Assembly (NCBI RefSeq): GCF_017310645.1
Contig: NZ_JAFLRH010000040.1
Span: forward strand, 248,001-312,000
DNA from: Paradesulfitobacterium ferrireducens
Lineage (GTDB): Bacteria; Bacillota; Desulfitobacteriia; Desulfitobacteriales; Desulfitobacteriaceae
DNA length: 64,000 bases
Reading direction: 5' to 3'
The translations under genes and the position numbers were made by a program. Position 1 is the first letter of the stretch. Each line of letters begins with the position of its first letter. This document shows, piece after piece, positions 51,208 to 60,349 of this stretch. The notes under the pieces are model-generated. The model made no database searches. It was not told the DNA's origin and saw only the letters and a list, made by a program, of their open reading frames with translations.

Positions 51208-52920
51208 ATGGCAGAACGCACCGGGGCAGATATACTGGTGGAATGCCTGCAGGCAGAAGGAATTAAGGATGTATTCGGGGTAATCGGGAGTGCCTGCATT
51301 GATATCACGGATGCCATTGCCCGCACTCCCGGGATGCGCTTTATTCCAACAGCGCATGAACAGGGAGCAGCCTATGCAGCAGACGGCTACGCGCGCATCA
51401 CCGGGAAACCTGCGGTCTGCCTGGTAACCGTGGGGCCTGGCGCGACCAATGCTCTGAGCGGGGTGGCCCAGGCCTACATGGAGTCCTCGCCGGTCATTCT
51501 TATCAGCGGGGAAGTGGCTTCAACGGTCAGGGGAAAAGGACGCTCCAACTGGCACGAAATTGACCAGCTCGAGGTTTTTAAACCCATCACCAAGAACACC
51601 CTCCGTCTGGAGCGGGTGGAGCGCATCCCGGAACTGATGCGCCAGGCTTTTAGGACGGCTACTTCCGGGCGTCAGGGTCCGGTCTATCTCGGGGTGCCGC
51701 GGGAAGTGCAGACTGCTTTGAGTGACGTGCCGGTGCCCGCGGCTGCCGCTTACCGGGCGGCAGCCCGGCCGCGCGCCGATGCTGCTACCGTCGTTCAAGC
51801 CGCAGACCTCATCCAGAAAGCCAAAAATCCATTGGTTCTGGCAGGCGGGGGTGTCATCTGGTCGGGGGCCCGCGAAGCCCTGCTCAAACTGATGGAACTC
51901 CTGGCAATTCCGGGGGCGGCGACTCCTTCGCACAAAGGGATTATACCGGATGACCATCCCCTGGGGCTCGGCCAGCTGGGGCATACGGGTTCTCCCCCGG
52001 CCCAGAGGTACGCCCAGGAGACGGATCTGATTCTGGCCATTGGCTGCACTTTCTCGGAAACCACCACCGACCGTTACGGCTATCACATTCTGCCGAAGAG
52101 AGCAGGCATCATTCACATTGATATCGATCCGGAGGAGATCGGGAAGAGCTACCCGGTCGATGTGGGGATTGTGGGAGATGCCCGTTCCGTCATCGAAGAT
52201 CTAACCCGTGAACTGCGCAACCGGGGATTGGTACCGCCTAATTTGTCTTTACACGGTCGGGTGCAAAAGGTTGCCGAACTCAAAAAATCCTGGCGCGAAC
52301 AGTTCCATGCACTGACGGCTGAGGGAGAAGGCAGGATCAGGCGGGCCCATGTGATTCAGGCGGTGCGTCAGGCTTTGGATCATGATGCCATTGTGGTGAG
52401 TGAGGCGGGCGGCACCTGTTCCTTTACCCGTTTTGCCTTTGAGGCATACCACCCCTATTTGATCCCGGGGGATTTCTCGGCCATGGGCAGCGGGTACTGT
52501 ATGTCCCTGGGAGCCAAGGCGGCCTATCCGGAACGGCAGGTTTTAAGCATCAGCGGGGACGGGGCCATGATGATGGTGCTTCCGGAAATACTGACAGCCG
52601 TGGAAAACAACATCCCTTCGGTAGCGGTGGTAATCCACAACAATATCTACTCCAATATTAAGCATAAGCAGGATGTTCTTTTCGGCAAGCGTTTCATCGG
52701 AGTGGATCATCCGTATCCGAGCTTTGCCAAGATGGCGCGCGAATTTGGGGCTTGGGGGGAAAGCGTTGAGCAGGAGCCCGAACTGCTGCCGGCCATCCAA
52801 AGGGCTCTCGCCAGCGGCAAGCCGGCCATCGTGGAGGTCTTTATCGACCCCACGGACCGCGTTCCCCCCAGCAAGACTTATAAACGCTGGGTTGAGGAAC
52901 GACAGATGCCTGTAGTTTAG
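51208..52920 (+). CDS. Thiamine diphosphate-dependent enzyme (acetolactate synthase superfamily)
   Basis: A 570-residue enzyme with the three ThDP domains: the PYR domain (residues ~1-170) with Glu51 (TAHEQGAAYAADGYAR) that activates the cofactor, a central domain (~190-325) and the PP domain with ISGDGAMMMVLPEI and, 27 residues after GDG, IHNN. The family includes acetolactate synthase, benzoylformate decarboxylase, oxalyl-CoA decarboxylase and sulfoacetaldehyde acetyltransferase. The FGVIGSACID start resembles the last, but no FAD- or substrate-specific residues settle it. Lying between tctC and tctA, it probably acts on the imported acid, for example a 2-oxo acid. ATG 51208 follows AAAGGAG. 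Confidence 0.85.
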   Translation: MAERTGADILVECLQAEGIKDVFGVIGSACIDITDAIARTPGMRFIPTAHEQGAAYAADGYARITGKPAVCLVTVGPGATNALSGVAQAYMESSPVILISGEVASTVRGKGRSNWHEIDQLEVFKPITKNTLRLERVERIPELMRQAFRTATSGRQGPVYLGVPREVQTALSDVPVPAAAAYRAAARPRADAATVVQAADLIQKAKNPLVLAGGGVIWSGAREALLKLMELLAIPGAATPSHKGIIPDDHPLGLGQLGHTGSPPAQRYAQETDLILAIGCTFSETTTDRYGYHILPKRAGIIHIDIDPEEIGKSYPVDVGIVGDARSVIEDLTRELRNRGLVPPNLSLHGRVQKVAELKKSWREQFHALTAEGEGRIRRAHVIQAVRQALDHDAIVVSEAGGTCSFTRFAFEAYHPYLIPGDFSAMGSGYCMSLGAKAAYPERQVLSISGDGAMMMVLPEILTAVENNIPSVAVVIHNNIYSNIKHKQDVLFGKRFIGVDHPYPSFAKMAREFGAWGESVEQEPELLPAIQRALASGKPAIVEVFIDPTDRVPPSKTYKRWVEERQMPVV

Positions 52921-52964
52921 GGAACCTGCCCGCAAACGGCGGGGTCTGAAAGGAGGCATGCGAA

Positions 52965-54470
52965 GTGTTTGAGGCAAGTCTGCAAGGGTTAGCTCAAGTG
53001 TTTGTCTGGCCCAATGCCGGGTTTATGCTCCTCGGGGCAACCATCGGCATGGTGGTGGGCTTTATCCCCGGCTTAGGCGGAAACTTTATGCTGGCCATGA
53101 TGATCCCCTTCGTCTTCGGGATGGATCCTTATGCTGCCTTTGCCCTGCTTTTGGGCGGGCATGCCGTGGTCCACACTGGAGGGGCCATCTCAGCTCTTTT
53201 GTTCAATACCCCCGGTACGGGGCCGAATGCAGCCACCTGTTTTGACGGTTATCCCCTGGTCAAGCAGGGGCAGACCGGGCGGGCTATGGGCATTGCTATG
53301 GCAGCATCCGCCTTTGGCGGGGTTTTCGGAGCCCTGCTCATGGTTTTTATCATACCGATTGTGCGCCCAATTATTATGGCCTTCGGCCCCCCTGAATTCT
53401 TTATGATGGTCATGGTGGGAGTAGCCGCGCTCGCTTTCCTTGGGGGGAACTCCGTGGCCAAAGGCTTGGCGGTGGGTGCTTTAGGGCTTCTGATGTCCAT
53501 GGTAGGGCAGGACCCCTCGACTGGGGTGGTGCGCTATGGTTTTGGCAGCCTCTATCTTTGGGACGGAATTAACCAAGTTCTGGTGGTTATAGGAATCTTT
53601 GCGGTAAGCGAGATGCTGGAGCTCTCTCAGCAGGGGGGATCAATCGCAGATACCCACGGCGCGGCCAAAGTGAGCGGAGGAGTGCTCACAGGTATTAAGG
53701 ATGTATTTCGTCACTGGTGGCTCAACTTACGCTGTTCCGCTATCGGCGGGATTATCGGGGTCGTGCCCGGCCTTGGTGGAGAGGCCGCCAGCTTCCTGGC
53801 TTACGGGCACGCGGTTCAGACCTCGAAAACTCCGGAAAAGTTTGGTTCCGGGATGATCGAAGGCCTAATTGCCCCTGAATCGGCCCACAACTCCAAAGAA
53901 GGCGGGGCTTTGATCCCCACGGTTGTGTTCGGGGTCCCCGGAAGTTCGGGTATGGCCATCTTGTTGGGAGCTTTTCTGATCCTGGGTTTGGCCCCCGGTC
54001 CTAAGCTTTTGTCCGAACACCTGCCATTAGTTTTCAATATGGCCTGGACCGTGGCGATTGCGAACGTGTTTGGAGCAGCCCTCGGCTTGGTGCTGGCCAA
54101 CCAGATGGCACGGCTTACTTACCTGCGCAGTTCGATTATCGTTCCCTTAATTTTAATGTTTGCCGTCCTTGGAGCCTACGGTACGCATAACAGCATGGGA
54201 GATATTTTAGTAGTATTCGTGTTTGGGATTGTCGGCTATTATCTCAAGAAATATCGTTATCCAAAAGCACCGCTCATCATGGGCCTGGTTCTTGGGCGCA
54301 TGGCTGAGGTCAACCTGAATATGGCCTGGGATTTGTATGGAATTTCTTTCATGACCCGTCCGATTACCCTGGTGCTCTTTGTCATTCTCATTACCACCAT
54401 CGTTTATCCGATTATCAAACGGATGCGGGCTTCCCGGAAGGGAGGAAATGTTCATGCCGATGCGGTTTAG
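52965..54470 (+). CDS. TctA-family large permease subunit
   Basis: A 501-residue, ~12-helix TctA protein with FIPGLGGNFMLAMMIPF (near residue 30) and VVPGLGGEAASFLAYGHAVQ (near 266), the duplicated family signature. It forms the channel for the acid bound by the TctC at 50104. GTG 52965 follows AAAGGAGG. Its 3' end overlaps tctB by 17 bases. Confidence 0.9.
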   Translation: MFEASLQGLAQVFVWPNAGFMLLGATIGMVVGFIPGLGGNFMLAMMIPFVFGMDPYAAFALLLGGHAVVHTGGAISALLFNTPGTGPNAATCFDGYPLVKQGQTGRAMGIAMAASAFGGVFGALLMVFIIPIVRPIIMAFGPPEFFMMVMVGVAALAFLGGNSVAKGLAVGALGLLMSMVGQDPSTGVVRYGFGSLYLWDGINQVLVVIGIFAVSEMLELSQQGGSIADTHGAAKVSGGVLTGIKDVFRHWWLNLRCSAIGGIIGVVPGLGGEAASFLAYGHAVQTSKTPEKFGSGMIEGLIAPESAHNSKEGGALIPTVVFGVPGSSGMAILLGAFLILGLAPGPKLLSEHLPLVFNMAWTVAIANVFGAALGLVLANQMARLTYLRSSIIVPLILMFAVLGAYGTHNSMGDILVVFVFGIVGYYLKKYRYPKAPLIMGLVLGRMAEVNLNMAWDLYGISFMTRPITLVLFVILITTIVYPIIKRMRASRKGGNVHADAV

Positions 54471-54984
54471 GGGAACGGTAATTTTTAATATCCTGTTTAT
54501 CCTGGTTTTTGTCCTGGCGATTATCATTGCCTTGGGCTATAATTCCCGGGCACGCATGGCGCCTCTGGTGATCGCAATACCGGGCCTGGCCGTGACTATC
54601 GGCCGCCTGGTGGTGGAACTAAGGGGCAATAAAGACAAAGAGAATAAAGATAAAGAGAATAAAGATAAAGAGAAGAAGACAAAGGACAAGTTTGACCATG
54701 AAAACCAGGAGGGAAATGAACCGGAAAAAAGCAAACCGGTTGCCAAGTTCTCTGAGTTAAATTCTTTTAGCTGGGCTGTAGGGCTGTTTCTTCTTCTGTA
54801 CGTGGTCGGCTTTTTAGTGGCTATACCGATATATCTCTTTCTCTTTCTCAAAGTGCGGTCTCAGGAGAAACTGGTGTTTTCTTTGATCTTTTCCCTGGTG
54901 TCCTGGGGAGCGCTCTATCTCTTTTTCGGTATGGTTTTGCACATCCCCCTATATGAAGGGATTATAGCTGAGACTTTCTTTTAA
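54454..54984 (+). CDS. TctB-family small permease subunit
   Basis: A 176-residue, four-helix small permease subunit. Between helices 2 and 3 lies a highly charged loop encoded by a 15-bp tandem repeat (KDKEN units). ATG 54454 gives the best distance from GGAGG (54440-54444); 54448 is also possible. It overlaps the tctA stop, so the two are coupled. Confidence 0.82.
   Translation: MPMRFRGTVIFNILFILVFVLAIIIALGYNSRARMAPLVIAIPGLAVTIGRLVVELRGNKDKENKDKENKDKEKKTKDKFDHENQEGNEPEKSKPVAKFSELNSFSWAVGLFLLLYVVGFLVAIPIYLFLFLKVRSQEKLVFSLIFSLVSWGALYLFFGMVLHIPLYEGIIAETFF
54631..54675 (+). repeat. In-frame 15-bp tandem repeat in tctB
   Basis: Three units of AAAGAYAAAGAGAAK encode KDKEN, KDKEN and KDKEK in the cytoplasmic loop. 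Repeat number could vary between strains without a frameshift. Confidence 0.8.
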
Positions 54985-54995
54985 TTTAGGGGACG

Positions 54996-56258
54996 ATGAC
55001 AGTGAAGTTAAAGGGTCCGTGGATCGCTCTTCAACACCGCAATTACCGTTTGCTTTGGTTTGGCAACACCTTCTCCCAGTTAGGTGACCATATGCAGCAG
55101 GTGGCCCAGAATTGGCTGGTCTGGCAAATTACAGGCTCAGTAACAGCCCTGGGCCTGGCTGCGTTTATCGGGATTATCCCACGCCTGGCCTTTGGTTTTT
55201 TCGGCGGACCCATTGTGGATAAATACAACCGCCGTTATTTGCTCGGCAGCACCCAGTCCGCAGCGCTTCTGTTTTCTTTGGGATTTGCCCTGACAGCGGC
55301 ATCGGGCGCGATCACTTTTCCGCTGGCCCTTTTCTTTATTTTTACCCTGGAAACGACTCAGATTATAAACCAGACTACCCGTCAAGCGCTGCTTCAGGAA
55401 ATCGTGCCCCGCCAGGATATTCCCAGTGCTGTTTCTTTAAACGGCACCGGGAATAACCTAGCCCGTATCGCCGGCCCGGCGCTTGGCGGAACGCTCATAC
55501 CGGTCACCGGGGTTGAAGGACTGATGTTTCTAAATTCCCTTACCTTTCTGGGTGTGCTGATGGCTGTGTGGCGCATGCGCATCCCCGCCAGGCAATGGGG
55601 ACAGACGCAGGCGGAAGAGGGGGGGTTCTGTGAGCGTTTGCTCGAGGGCTACCGGTATATTTGGAAAAATAACCGGCTGCGCATGCTGATTTATCTGGGG
55701 ATGGTATCCGCTTTTCTGATTATGCCCATCATCAGTATGCTTCCGGCCTATGTGGACAATGTCCTGAAAGGGGGACCCCAAACGTTTGGTTTTCTCATGG
55801 CGGCCTTCGGGATTGGGGCAGTGCTTGGAGCCATGAACGGGCCTGCGGTCCGGGCCAGTATCGGCGGGGTTGTCACTTTGCTGGCGGCAGTCCTGCAGGG
55901 TATCTTATTCATTTTGCTGGGAGCAATAACCATCCCCTTCTTGGCTTTTGGGCTCATGTTTACCCTGGGCTTGGCAACCATTACTTATAACAACAGTGTG
56001 GTGACCGCCATGCAGTTAAGCACCGCTCCCGAATATTTAGGCCGGGTGATGGGGATATACCTAATGCATAAGGCGGTAACCGCCGCCGGGGCCATGCTTC
56101 TGGGAACTGTAGCGACTTTTGCAGGGGCGGACAGGGCTTTAGTCATCAGCGGTATTTTTTACTTAGGCCTAGGGGCTGGAGTTCAGTATGCCAACCGGGA
56201 TTTGCAGGCCCAGGCGTTAAGCGCCGCGGTACCGGGTAAAGGCAAAGGAAACGGCTAA
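54996..56258 (+). CDS. MFS exporter, EntS/DHA3-like
   Basis: A 420-residue, 12-helix major facilitator. The N-terminus FRLLWFG-like stretch (HRNYRLLWFGNTFSQLGD), the QNWLVWQITGS segment and GGPIVDKYNRR match the DHA3 group of exporters such as EntS. It may export a toxic aromatic product. ATG 54996 follows AGGGGACG, 11 bases after tctB, so it appears to be the last gene of that unit. Confidence 0.85.
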   Translation: MTVKLKGPWIALQHRNYRLLWFGNTFSQLGDHMQQVAQNWLVWQITGSVTALGLAAFIGIIPRLAFGFFGGPIVDKYNRRYLLGSTQSAALLFSLGFALTAASGAITFPLALFFIFTLETTQIINQTTRQALLQEIVPRQDIPSAVSLNGTGNNLARIAGPALGGTLIPVTGVEGLMFLNSLTFLGVLMAVWRMRIPARQWGQTQAEEGGFCERLLEGYRYIWKNNRLRMLIYLGMVSAFLIMPIISMLPAYVDNVLKGGPQTFGFLMAAFGIGAVLGAMNGPAVRASIGGVVTLLAAVLQGILFILLGAITIPFLAFGLMFTLGLATITYNNSVVTAMQLSTAPEYLGRVMGIYLMHKAVTAAGAMLLGTVATFAGADRALVISGIFYLGLGAGVQYANRDLQAQALSAAVPGKGKGNG

Positions 56259-56324
56259 GAGAGCAGTTTGGGCAGGATTAAAGATTTTTTAAAAATAAGG
56301 AATTGCGGCGGAAAGGAGGCAATT

Positions 56325-58628
56325 ATGAACTCAAATCAATCGTTTATTACAGTGGGCAAATCCCCTCTGCGGGCAGATGCCCGGGATAAAGTGAGAGGCA
56401 AAGGTATTTACATTGACGATATGAGACTTCCGGGGATGCTCTATGGCAAGGTTTTGCGCAGCCAATACGCCCATGCCCGTATCCTCATGATTGACACCAG
56501 CGAGGCGGAGAGATTGCCGGGAATCATAGGGATCGTTACGGGGGAGGAGCTTCCTTTCATTCACGGTGAATCTTTTCCCGATGAACCGTTATTGGCCCGG
56601 GGCAAGGTCCGGTACATGGGGGAAGGCGTGGCGGCAGTGGCTGCAGTTGACGAAGAGACAGCGGAGAAAGCCCTGGGCTTGATTAAAGTGGAGTATGAGG
56701 AACTGCCTGCTCTCTTCGATCCGGTGGCAGCGGCGGCACCGGGGGCTGTCCGCATTCATGAAGAAATGGAGAGTTATAAAGGGAAACCCTTGGTGAGACC
56801 GGTAAAAGGGACGAATATCCTGAATCACGTGCAGTTTGAGCGGGGGGATGTGAATCAAGGTTTTGCCCAAGCCGACCACATCTTCGAAGACACCTTTACC
56901 ACCCCGGCCCAGCAGCATTGCAGCATTGAACCCCACGGCTCGATTTGCCTAATCGATAAGGATGACAACATCAGCCTCTGGACCAACAATGACTCCCCTT
57001 ACCGCTGCCGCATCGAGATTGCGGATGCCCTGCATATCCCCATGACTAAAGTCAGGATAATCAGCGCTCCGTATACCGGAGGAAATTTCGGAGGGAAAGG
57101 CGGGTTGAAAGCGGAGGCCTGTGCCATTGCCCTGGCCTGGAAAATCAGAAATGTCCCGATCAAAGTGCTGTATACCCGGGAAGAGGAATTCTGTTCCTCC
57201 ATTATCCGCCACCCGTCTGTGATCAAGATTAAGACTGGGGTTAAGAACGGCGGCACGATTCTTGCCCGTGAAGTCACGACTTACTGGGCAACCGGTGCCT
57301 ACGCGGAAAAAGGGCCGACTGTTTCCCGCTTCGGCGGAATCTCCTCCGCCGGTCCGTACAACATTCCAAATGTTAAAATTAACGGCTATTTGGTCTATAC
57401 CAATACCCCGGTGGCGGGGGCGATGCGCGGGTATTCCGGGCCCCAGACCTCCTGGGCCTATGAATCCCAAATGGATATCATTGCGGCTAAACTTGGACTC
57501 GACCCCCTGGAACTCAGATTGCGCCACGTCTATCAAGACGGGGACATCCATACTGCGACCGGGCAGATCATTCATGCAGAAGGGTTGAAAAAGTGCCTGG
57601 AGGAAGTGGCCGTTCGGATGGAGTGGCAGGGCAAGACCCTAGGTCCGAATCAGGGCCGGGGAATTGCCTGCATGGAGCGCGCGGTCAAGACACCCTTTGG
57701 CTCTGCGGCCTTTGTCAAAGTGAATGAAGACGGAACCGTAGACATTCTCAGCAGCACGACCGAAGTGGGCCAGGGTTCGGAAACAATTCTTAGGCAAATT
57801 GTGGCGGAGGAACTGGGTGTCCCGCTCAATGCGGTAAGAAAAGCCACCCCCGATACCGCTTATACCCCCTATGATGCCTCCACTACCTCCAGCCGTTCGA
57901 CCTTTCACATGGGGAACGCGGTAAAAATCGCCGCCGCAGACGCCCGGCAGCAAATTCTGCAATTGGCAGGCAAACTCCTGTCAACTGATCCGGTGAACCT
58001 TACGCTGGCGGATGGCAAAGTCCTGGATAAAGAAAATCCGGTTAAAGTGATGCCTATAGCCGCCGTACTAGGTCAAAGCTACGGTTCCAGCGGCACTGTG
58101 CTTGGCCGCGGTTACTATTTCCCGGAAATGCCGGAAGGACAGGAAACTTATTTCTCTTCCCAAGTGGTTTTTTGGCTCTTGGGAGCCCACGGGATCGAGG
58201 TGGAAGTGAACCGCAGAACCGGAGAGGTCAAAATCTTAAAGGTATATGCGGCTCATGACGCGGGGAAAGCGATTCACCCGGACAATGTCAAGGGTCAGAT
58301 CCTGGGAGGGATATCCATGGGTCTGGGATACGCTGCCTATGAGAACTATGAGTTTAAGGAAGGAAATGTTCTCAACCCGTCATTCCTGAGTTATAAGCTC
58401 CCTACCGCCGTCGATATGCCCGGAGTCGTACCGGTTATTGTAGAGCAGGAGCACCAAGACGGTCCTTATGGGGCGAAAGGGGTAGGGGAAACAACCAATG
58501 TACCTTTGCCCCCGGCCTTGGCAAATGCCATCTATAATGCGGTCGGGATCCGGATCAAGAGCCTGCCTATTACACCGGACAAAGTGCTCGCCGCTATGCA
58601 GGAAAGAGGGGAGGGGGAAAGTCAATGA
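56325..58628 (+). CDS. Molybdenum hydroxylase large subunit, 4-hydroxybenzoyl-CoA-reductase-like
   Basis: A 767-residue xanthine dehydrogenase-family large subunit, of the same length class as 4-hydroxybenzoyl-CoA reductase alpha (HcrA/HbaC). It has an a/b hammerhead domain (~18-130), GGNFGGKGG near 248 and the catalytic Glu in KGVGETTN near 720. The small subunits that follow include an FAD subunit with a reductase-specific Fe-S loop, which supports this call over an ordinary hydroxylase. ATG 56325 follows AAAGGAGG; the frame is open upstream but without a ribosome site. It overlaps the next gene by ATGA. Confidence 0.83.
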   Translation: MNSNQSFITVGKSPLRADARDKVRGKGIYIDDMRLPGMLYGKVLRSQYAHARILMIDTSEAERLPGIIGIVTGEELPFIHGESFPDEPLLARGKVRYMGEGVAAVAAVDEETAEKALGLIKVEYEELPALFDPVAAAAPGAVRIHEEMESYKGKPLVRPVKGTNILNHVQFERGDVNQGFAQADHIFEDTFTTPAQQHCSIEPHGSICLIDKDDNISLWTNNDSPYRCRIEIADALHIPMTKVRIISAPYTGGNFGGKGGLKAEACAIALAWKIRNVPIKVLYTREEEFCSSIIRHPSVIKIKTGVKNGGTILAREVTTYWATGAYAEKGPTVSRFGGISSAGPYNIPNVKINGYLVYTNTPVAGAMRGYSGPQTSWAYESQMDIIAAKLGLDPLELRLRHVYQDGDIHTATGQIIHAEGLKKCLEEVAVRMEWQGKTLGPNQGRGIACMERAVKTPFGSAAFVKVNEDGTVDILSSTTEVGQGSETILRQIVAEELGVPLNAVRKATPDTAYTPYDASTTSSRSTFHMGNAVKIAAADARQQILQLAGKLLSTDPVNLTLADGKVLDKENPVKVMPIAAVLGQSYGSSGTVLGRGYYFPEMPEGQETYFSSQVVFWLLGAHGIEVEVNRRTGEVKILKVYAAHDAGKAIHPDNVKGQILGGISMGLGYAAYENYEFKEGNVLNPSFLSYKLPTAVDMPGVVPVIVEQEHQDGPYGAKGVGETTNVPLPPALANAIYNAVGIRIKSLPITPDKVLAAMQERGEGESQ

Positions 58629-59611
58629 GACTGCCGGAGTTCAGCTATGTTGCCCCGCGTTCCCTTGCGGAAGCATGTACCACTCTGGAGGAAATGGACG
58701 GGAAGGCTGCAGTGATTGCCGGAGGGACCGATCTTTTACAGCCTCTCAAAGAAAAGTTGAAGCGCCCGCACTATCTGGTTGACCTCAGGAGCATACCAGG
58801 GCTTGATGAGATTAGTTATGACCCGAAAGAGGGACTAACCTTGGGTGCCATGGTGTCCCTAAGGCATTTAGCCGCCAGCAGGGTGGTGAAACAGACTTAT
58901 CCAGTTCTGGCCCAGGCTGCGTTAGAGGTGGCTACCGCCCAAATTCAGGCTATGGGTACCGTGGGCGGAAATCTCTGCCAGGACAGTCTTTGCCTCTATT
59001 ACAATCGTTCGGCAGCTTCCAAGAAGGGCTTGGAACTCTGCTTAAAAGCCGGGGGAGATGTCTGTCATACCGTCAAGGGAAGCGGCAAATGCTGGGCTAC
59101 ATTCTGCAGCGATTTGGCGCCGGTCTTTCTGGTCCTCGGTGCCAGGATCAAAATTGTTGATAAAGATGGAGAGCGCGTATCTCCTCTGGCTGAATTATAC
59201 TCCGGGCATGGCCGCCGTCCCCTGACGCTTAAGCCCGGGCAAGTGCTGACCCAGATTATGGTGCCGCCTGTAACCGGCTCGGACGGAGCGGTTTATCTCA
59301 AGCTGCGCCTGCGCCAGAGCATCGATTACCCGGCCTTGGGCGTAGCCGCAGGAATTAGAGTCAAAGAGGAGACCCAAAAAATTGCCGTAGCCCTGACCGG
59401 AGTAGAGAAAAAACCGCTCCTGTTTGAAAAAGAGCTGGCCCGGGATCAGACAATCGGGGAGGATGTTATCCGCGTATTGGCTGAACAGGCCTACGCTCAG
59501 GCGCACCCCCTTAATAACCTGCGTGATTTCACCCCGAAATACCGCAAGGAAATGGTTCCGATTTACGTGAGATCAGCCCTGCAGCAAGCGTTGCATTGGG
59601 GCGGACAGTAG
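58625..59611 (+). CDS. FAD subunit with extra [4Fe-4S] loop (HcrB/HbaD type)
   Basis: A 328-residue FAD-binding subunit (VIAGGTDLLQPLKEKL near residues 30-45). Compared with the subunit at 16106 it has a ~40-residue insert after MGTVGGNLCQD. Cys123, Cys139, Cys147 and Cys156 in it are spaced 16, 8 and 9 residues, the same as the four [4Fe-4S] ligands reported for 4-hydroxybenzoyl-CoA reductase beta (122, 138, 146, 155, from memory). That cluster lets the enzyme run as a reductase that removes a phenolic hydroxyl. Its start overlaps the previous stop (ATGA). Confidence 0.87.
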   Translation: MRLPEFSYVAPRSLAEACTTLEEMDGKAAVIAGGTDLLQPLKEKLKRPHYLVDLRSIPGLDEISYDPKEGLTLGAMVSLRHLAASRVVKQTYPVLAQAALEVATAQIQAMGTVGGNLCQDSLCLYYNRSAASKKGLELCLKAGGDVCHTVKGSGKCWATFCSDLAPVFLVLGARIKIVDKDGERVSPLAELYSGHGRRPLTLKPGQVLTQIMVPPVTGSDGAVYLKLRLRQSIDYPALGVAAGIRVKEETQKIAVALTGVEKKPLLFEKELARDQTIGEDVIRVLAEQAYAQAHPLNNLRDFTPKYRKEMVPIYVRSALQQALHWGGQ

Positions 59612-59622
59612 GGAGGCCAGTT

Positions 59623-60081
59623 ATGGAGAGAATCACGCTGAACGTCAATGGACAAAGCCATCAACTGAATATCAAGGTGAATGAGACCCTGCTTGATGTG
59701 CTGCGGGAACAACTCGGCCTCTTTGGCACCAAAAAAGGATGTGATTCCGGAGCCTGCGGAGCCTGTACGGTGATTATCGACGGGGAACCCGCCTTGAGCT
59801 GCATGATCTTGGCCGTTCGCTGCCAAGGCCGGGAAATTCTGACCATTGAAGGATTGGCTCCGGAGGGTGAGCTCCATCCTCTGCAGGAATCCGCAATTGA
59901 GCATGGGGCTGTCCAGTGCGGCTTCTGTACACCCGGTTGGCTGATGTCAGCCAAGGCGCTCCTGGATGAGAACCCGGCCCCTTCACGCCGGGAGGTACAG
60001 GCTGCGATCGCAGGCAATCTATGCCGCTGTACCGGGTATAAGCAGATTGAAGATGCGATCTTGGCGGTGGCAAAGAAGTAA
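59623..60081 (+). CDS. [2Fe-2S] subunit of the second molybdenum enzyme
   Basis: A 152-residue protein with two [2Fe-2S] sites: Cys40, Cys45, Cys48 and Cys60 (KKGCDSGACGACTV) and Cys99, Cys102, Cys134 and Cys136 (QCGFCTPG, NLCRCTGY). It corresponds to HcrC/HbaB of 4-hydroxybenzoyl-CoA reductase. ATG 59623 follows AGGGAGG, 11 bases after the FAD subunit gene. It is the last gene before a terminator. Confidence 0.92.
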   Translation: MERITLNVNGQSHQLNIKVNETLLDVLREQLGLFGTKKGCDSGACGACTVIIDGEPALSCMILAVRCQGREILTIEGLAPEGELHPLQESAIEHGAVQCGFCTPGWLMSAKALLDENPAPSRREVQAAIAGNLCRCTGYKQIEDAILAVAKK

Positions 60082-60202
60082 GCTTAAGTTCATAATTGGA
60101 AGCGAAATATGTAGAATAGGCGAACCTGGACCAATTAATTCTATAAATGTTTAGAGGTTGGAACTTAGTGTTTCAAATATGGAATACCTATTGTTCTTAG
60201 TA

Positions 60203-60243
60203 TTAAGCCGGTTTACACAACAGTGCAGCCGGCTTAACCTTTT
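60203..60243 (+). terminator. Rho-independent terminator
   Basis: TTAAGCCGG (60203-60211) pairs with CCGGCTTAA (60229-60237), followed by CCTTTT. It ends the second molybdenum enzyme operon in a 268-base gap that also contains the promoter at 60304. Confidence 0.8.
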
Positions 60244-60303
60244 GCTTGCGAAAACTGACAACTCAAAGCTGAAATTATACAGTTCACTTGAATAATCCCA
60301 TAT

Positions 60304-60320
60304 TTGGTACAACTATTGCT
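60304..60320 (+). promoter_or_regulatory. Sigma-54-type (-24/-12) promoter
   Basis: TTGGTACAACTATTGCT has GG (60306-60307) and GC (60318-60319) exactly 10 bases apart and differs from the site at 7036 at only two of 17 positions. It is 30 bases before the UbiD gene at 60350 and so should drive the ubiD-ubiD-tctC unit. Confidence 0.7.
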
Positions 60321-60349
60321 TAATCCAAGAAGTAAGGAGGGAACTATGT

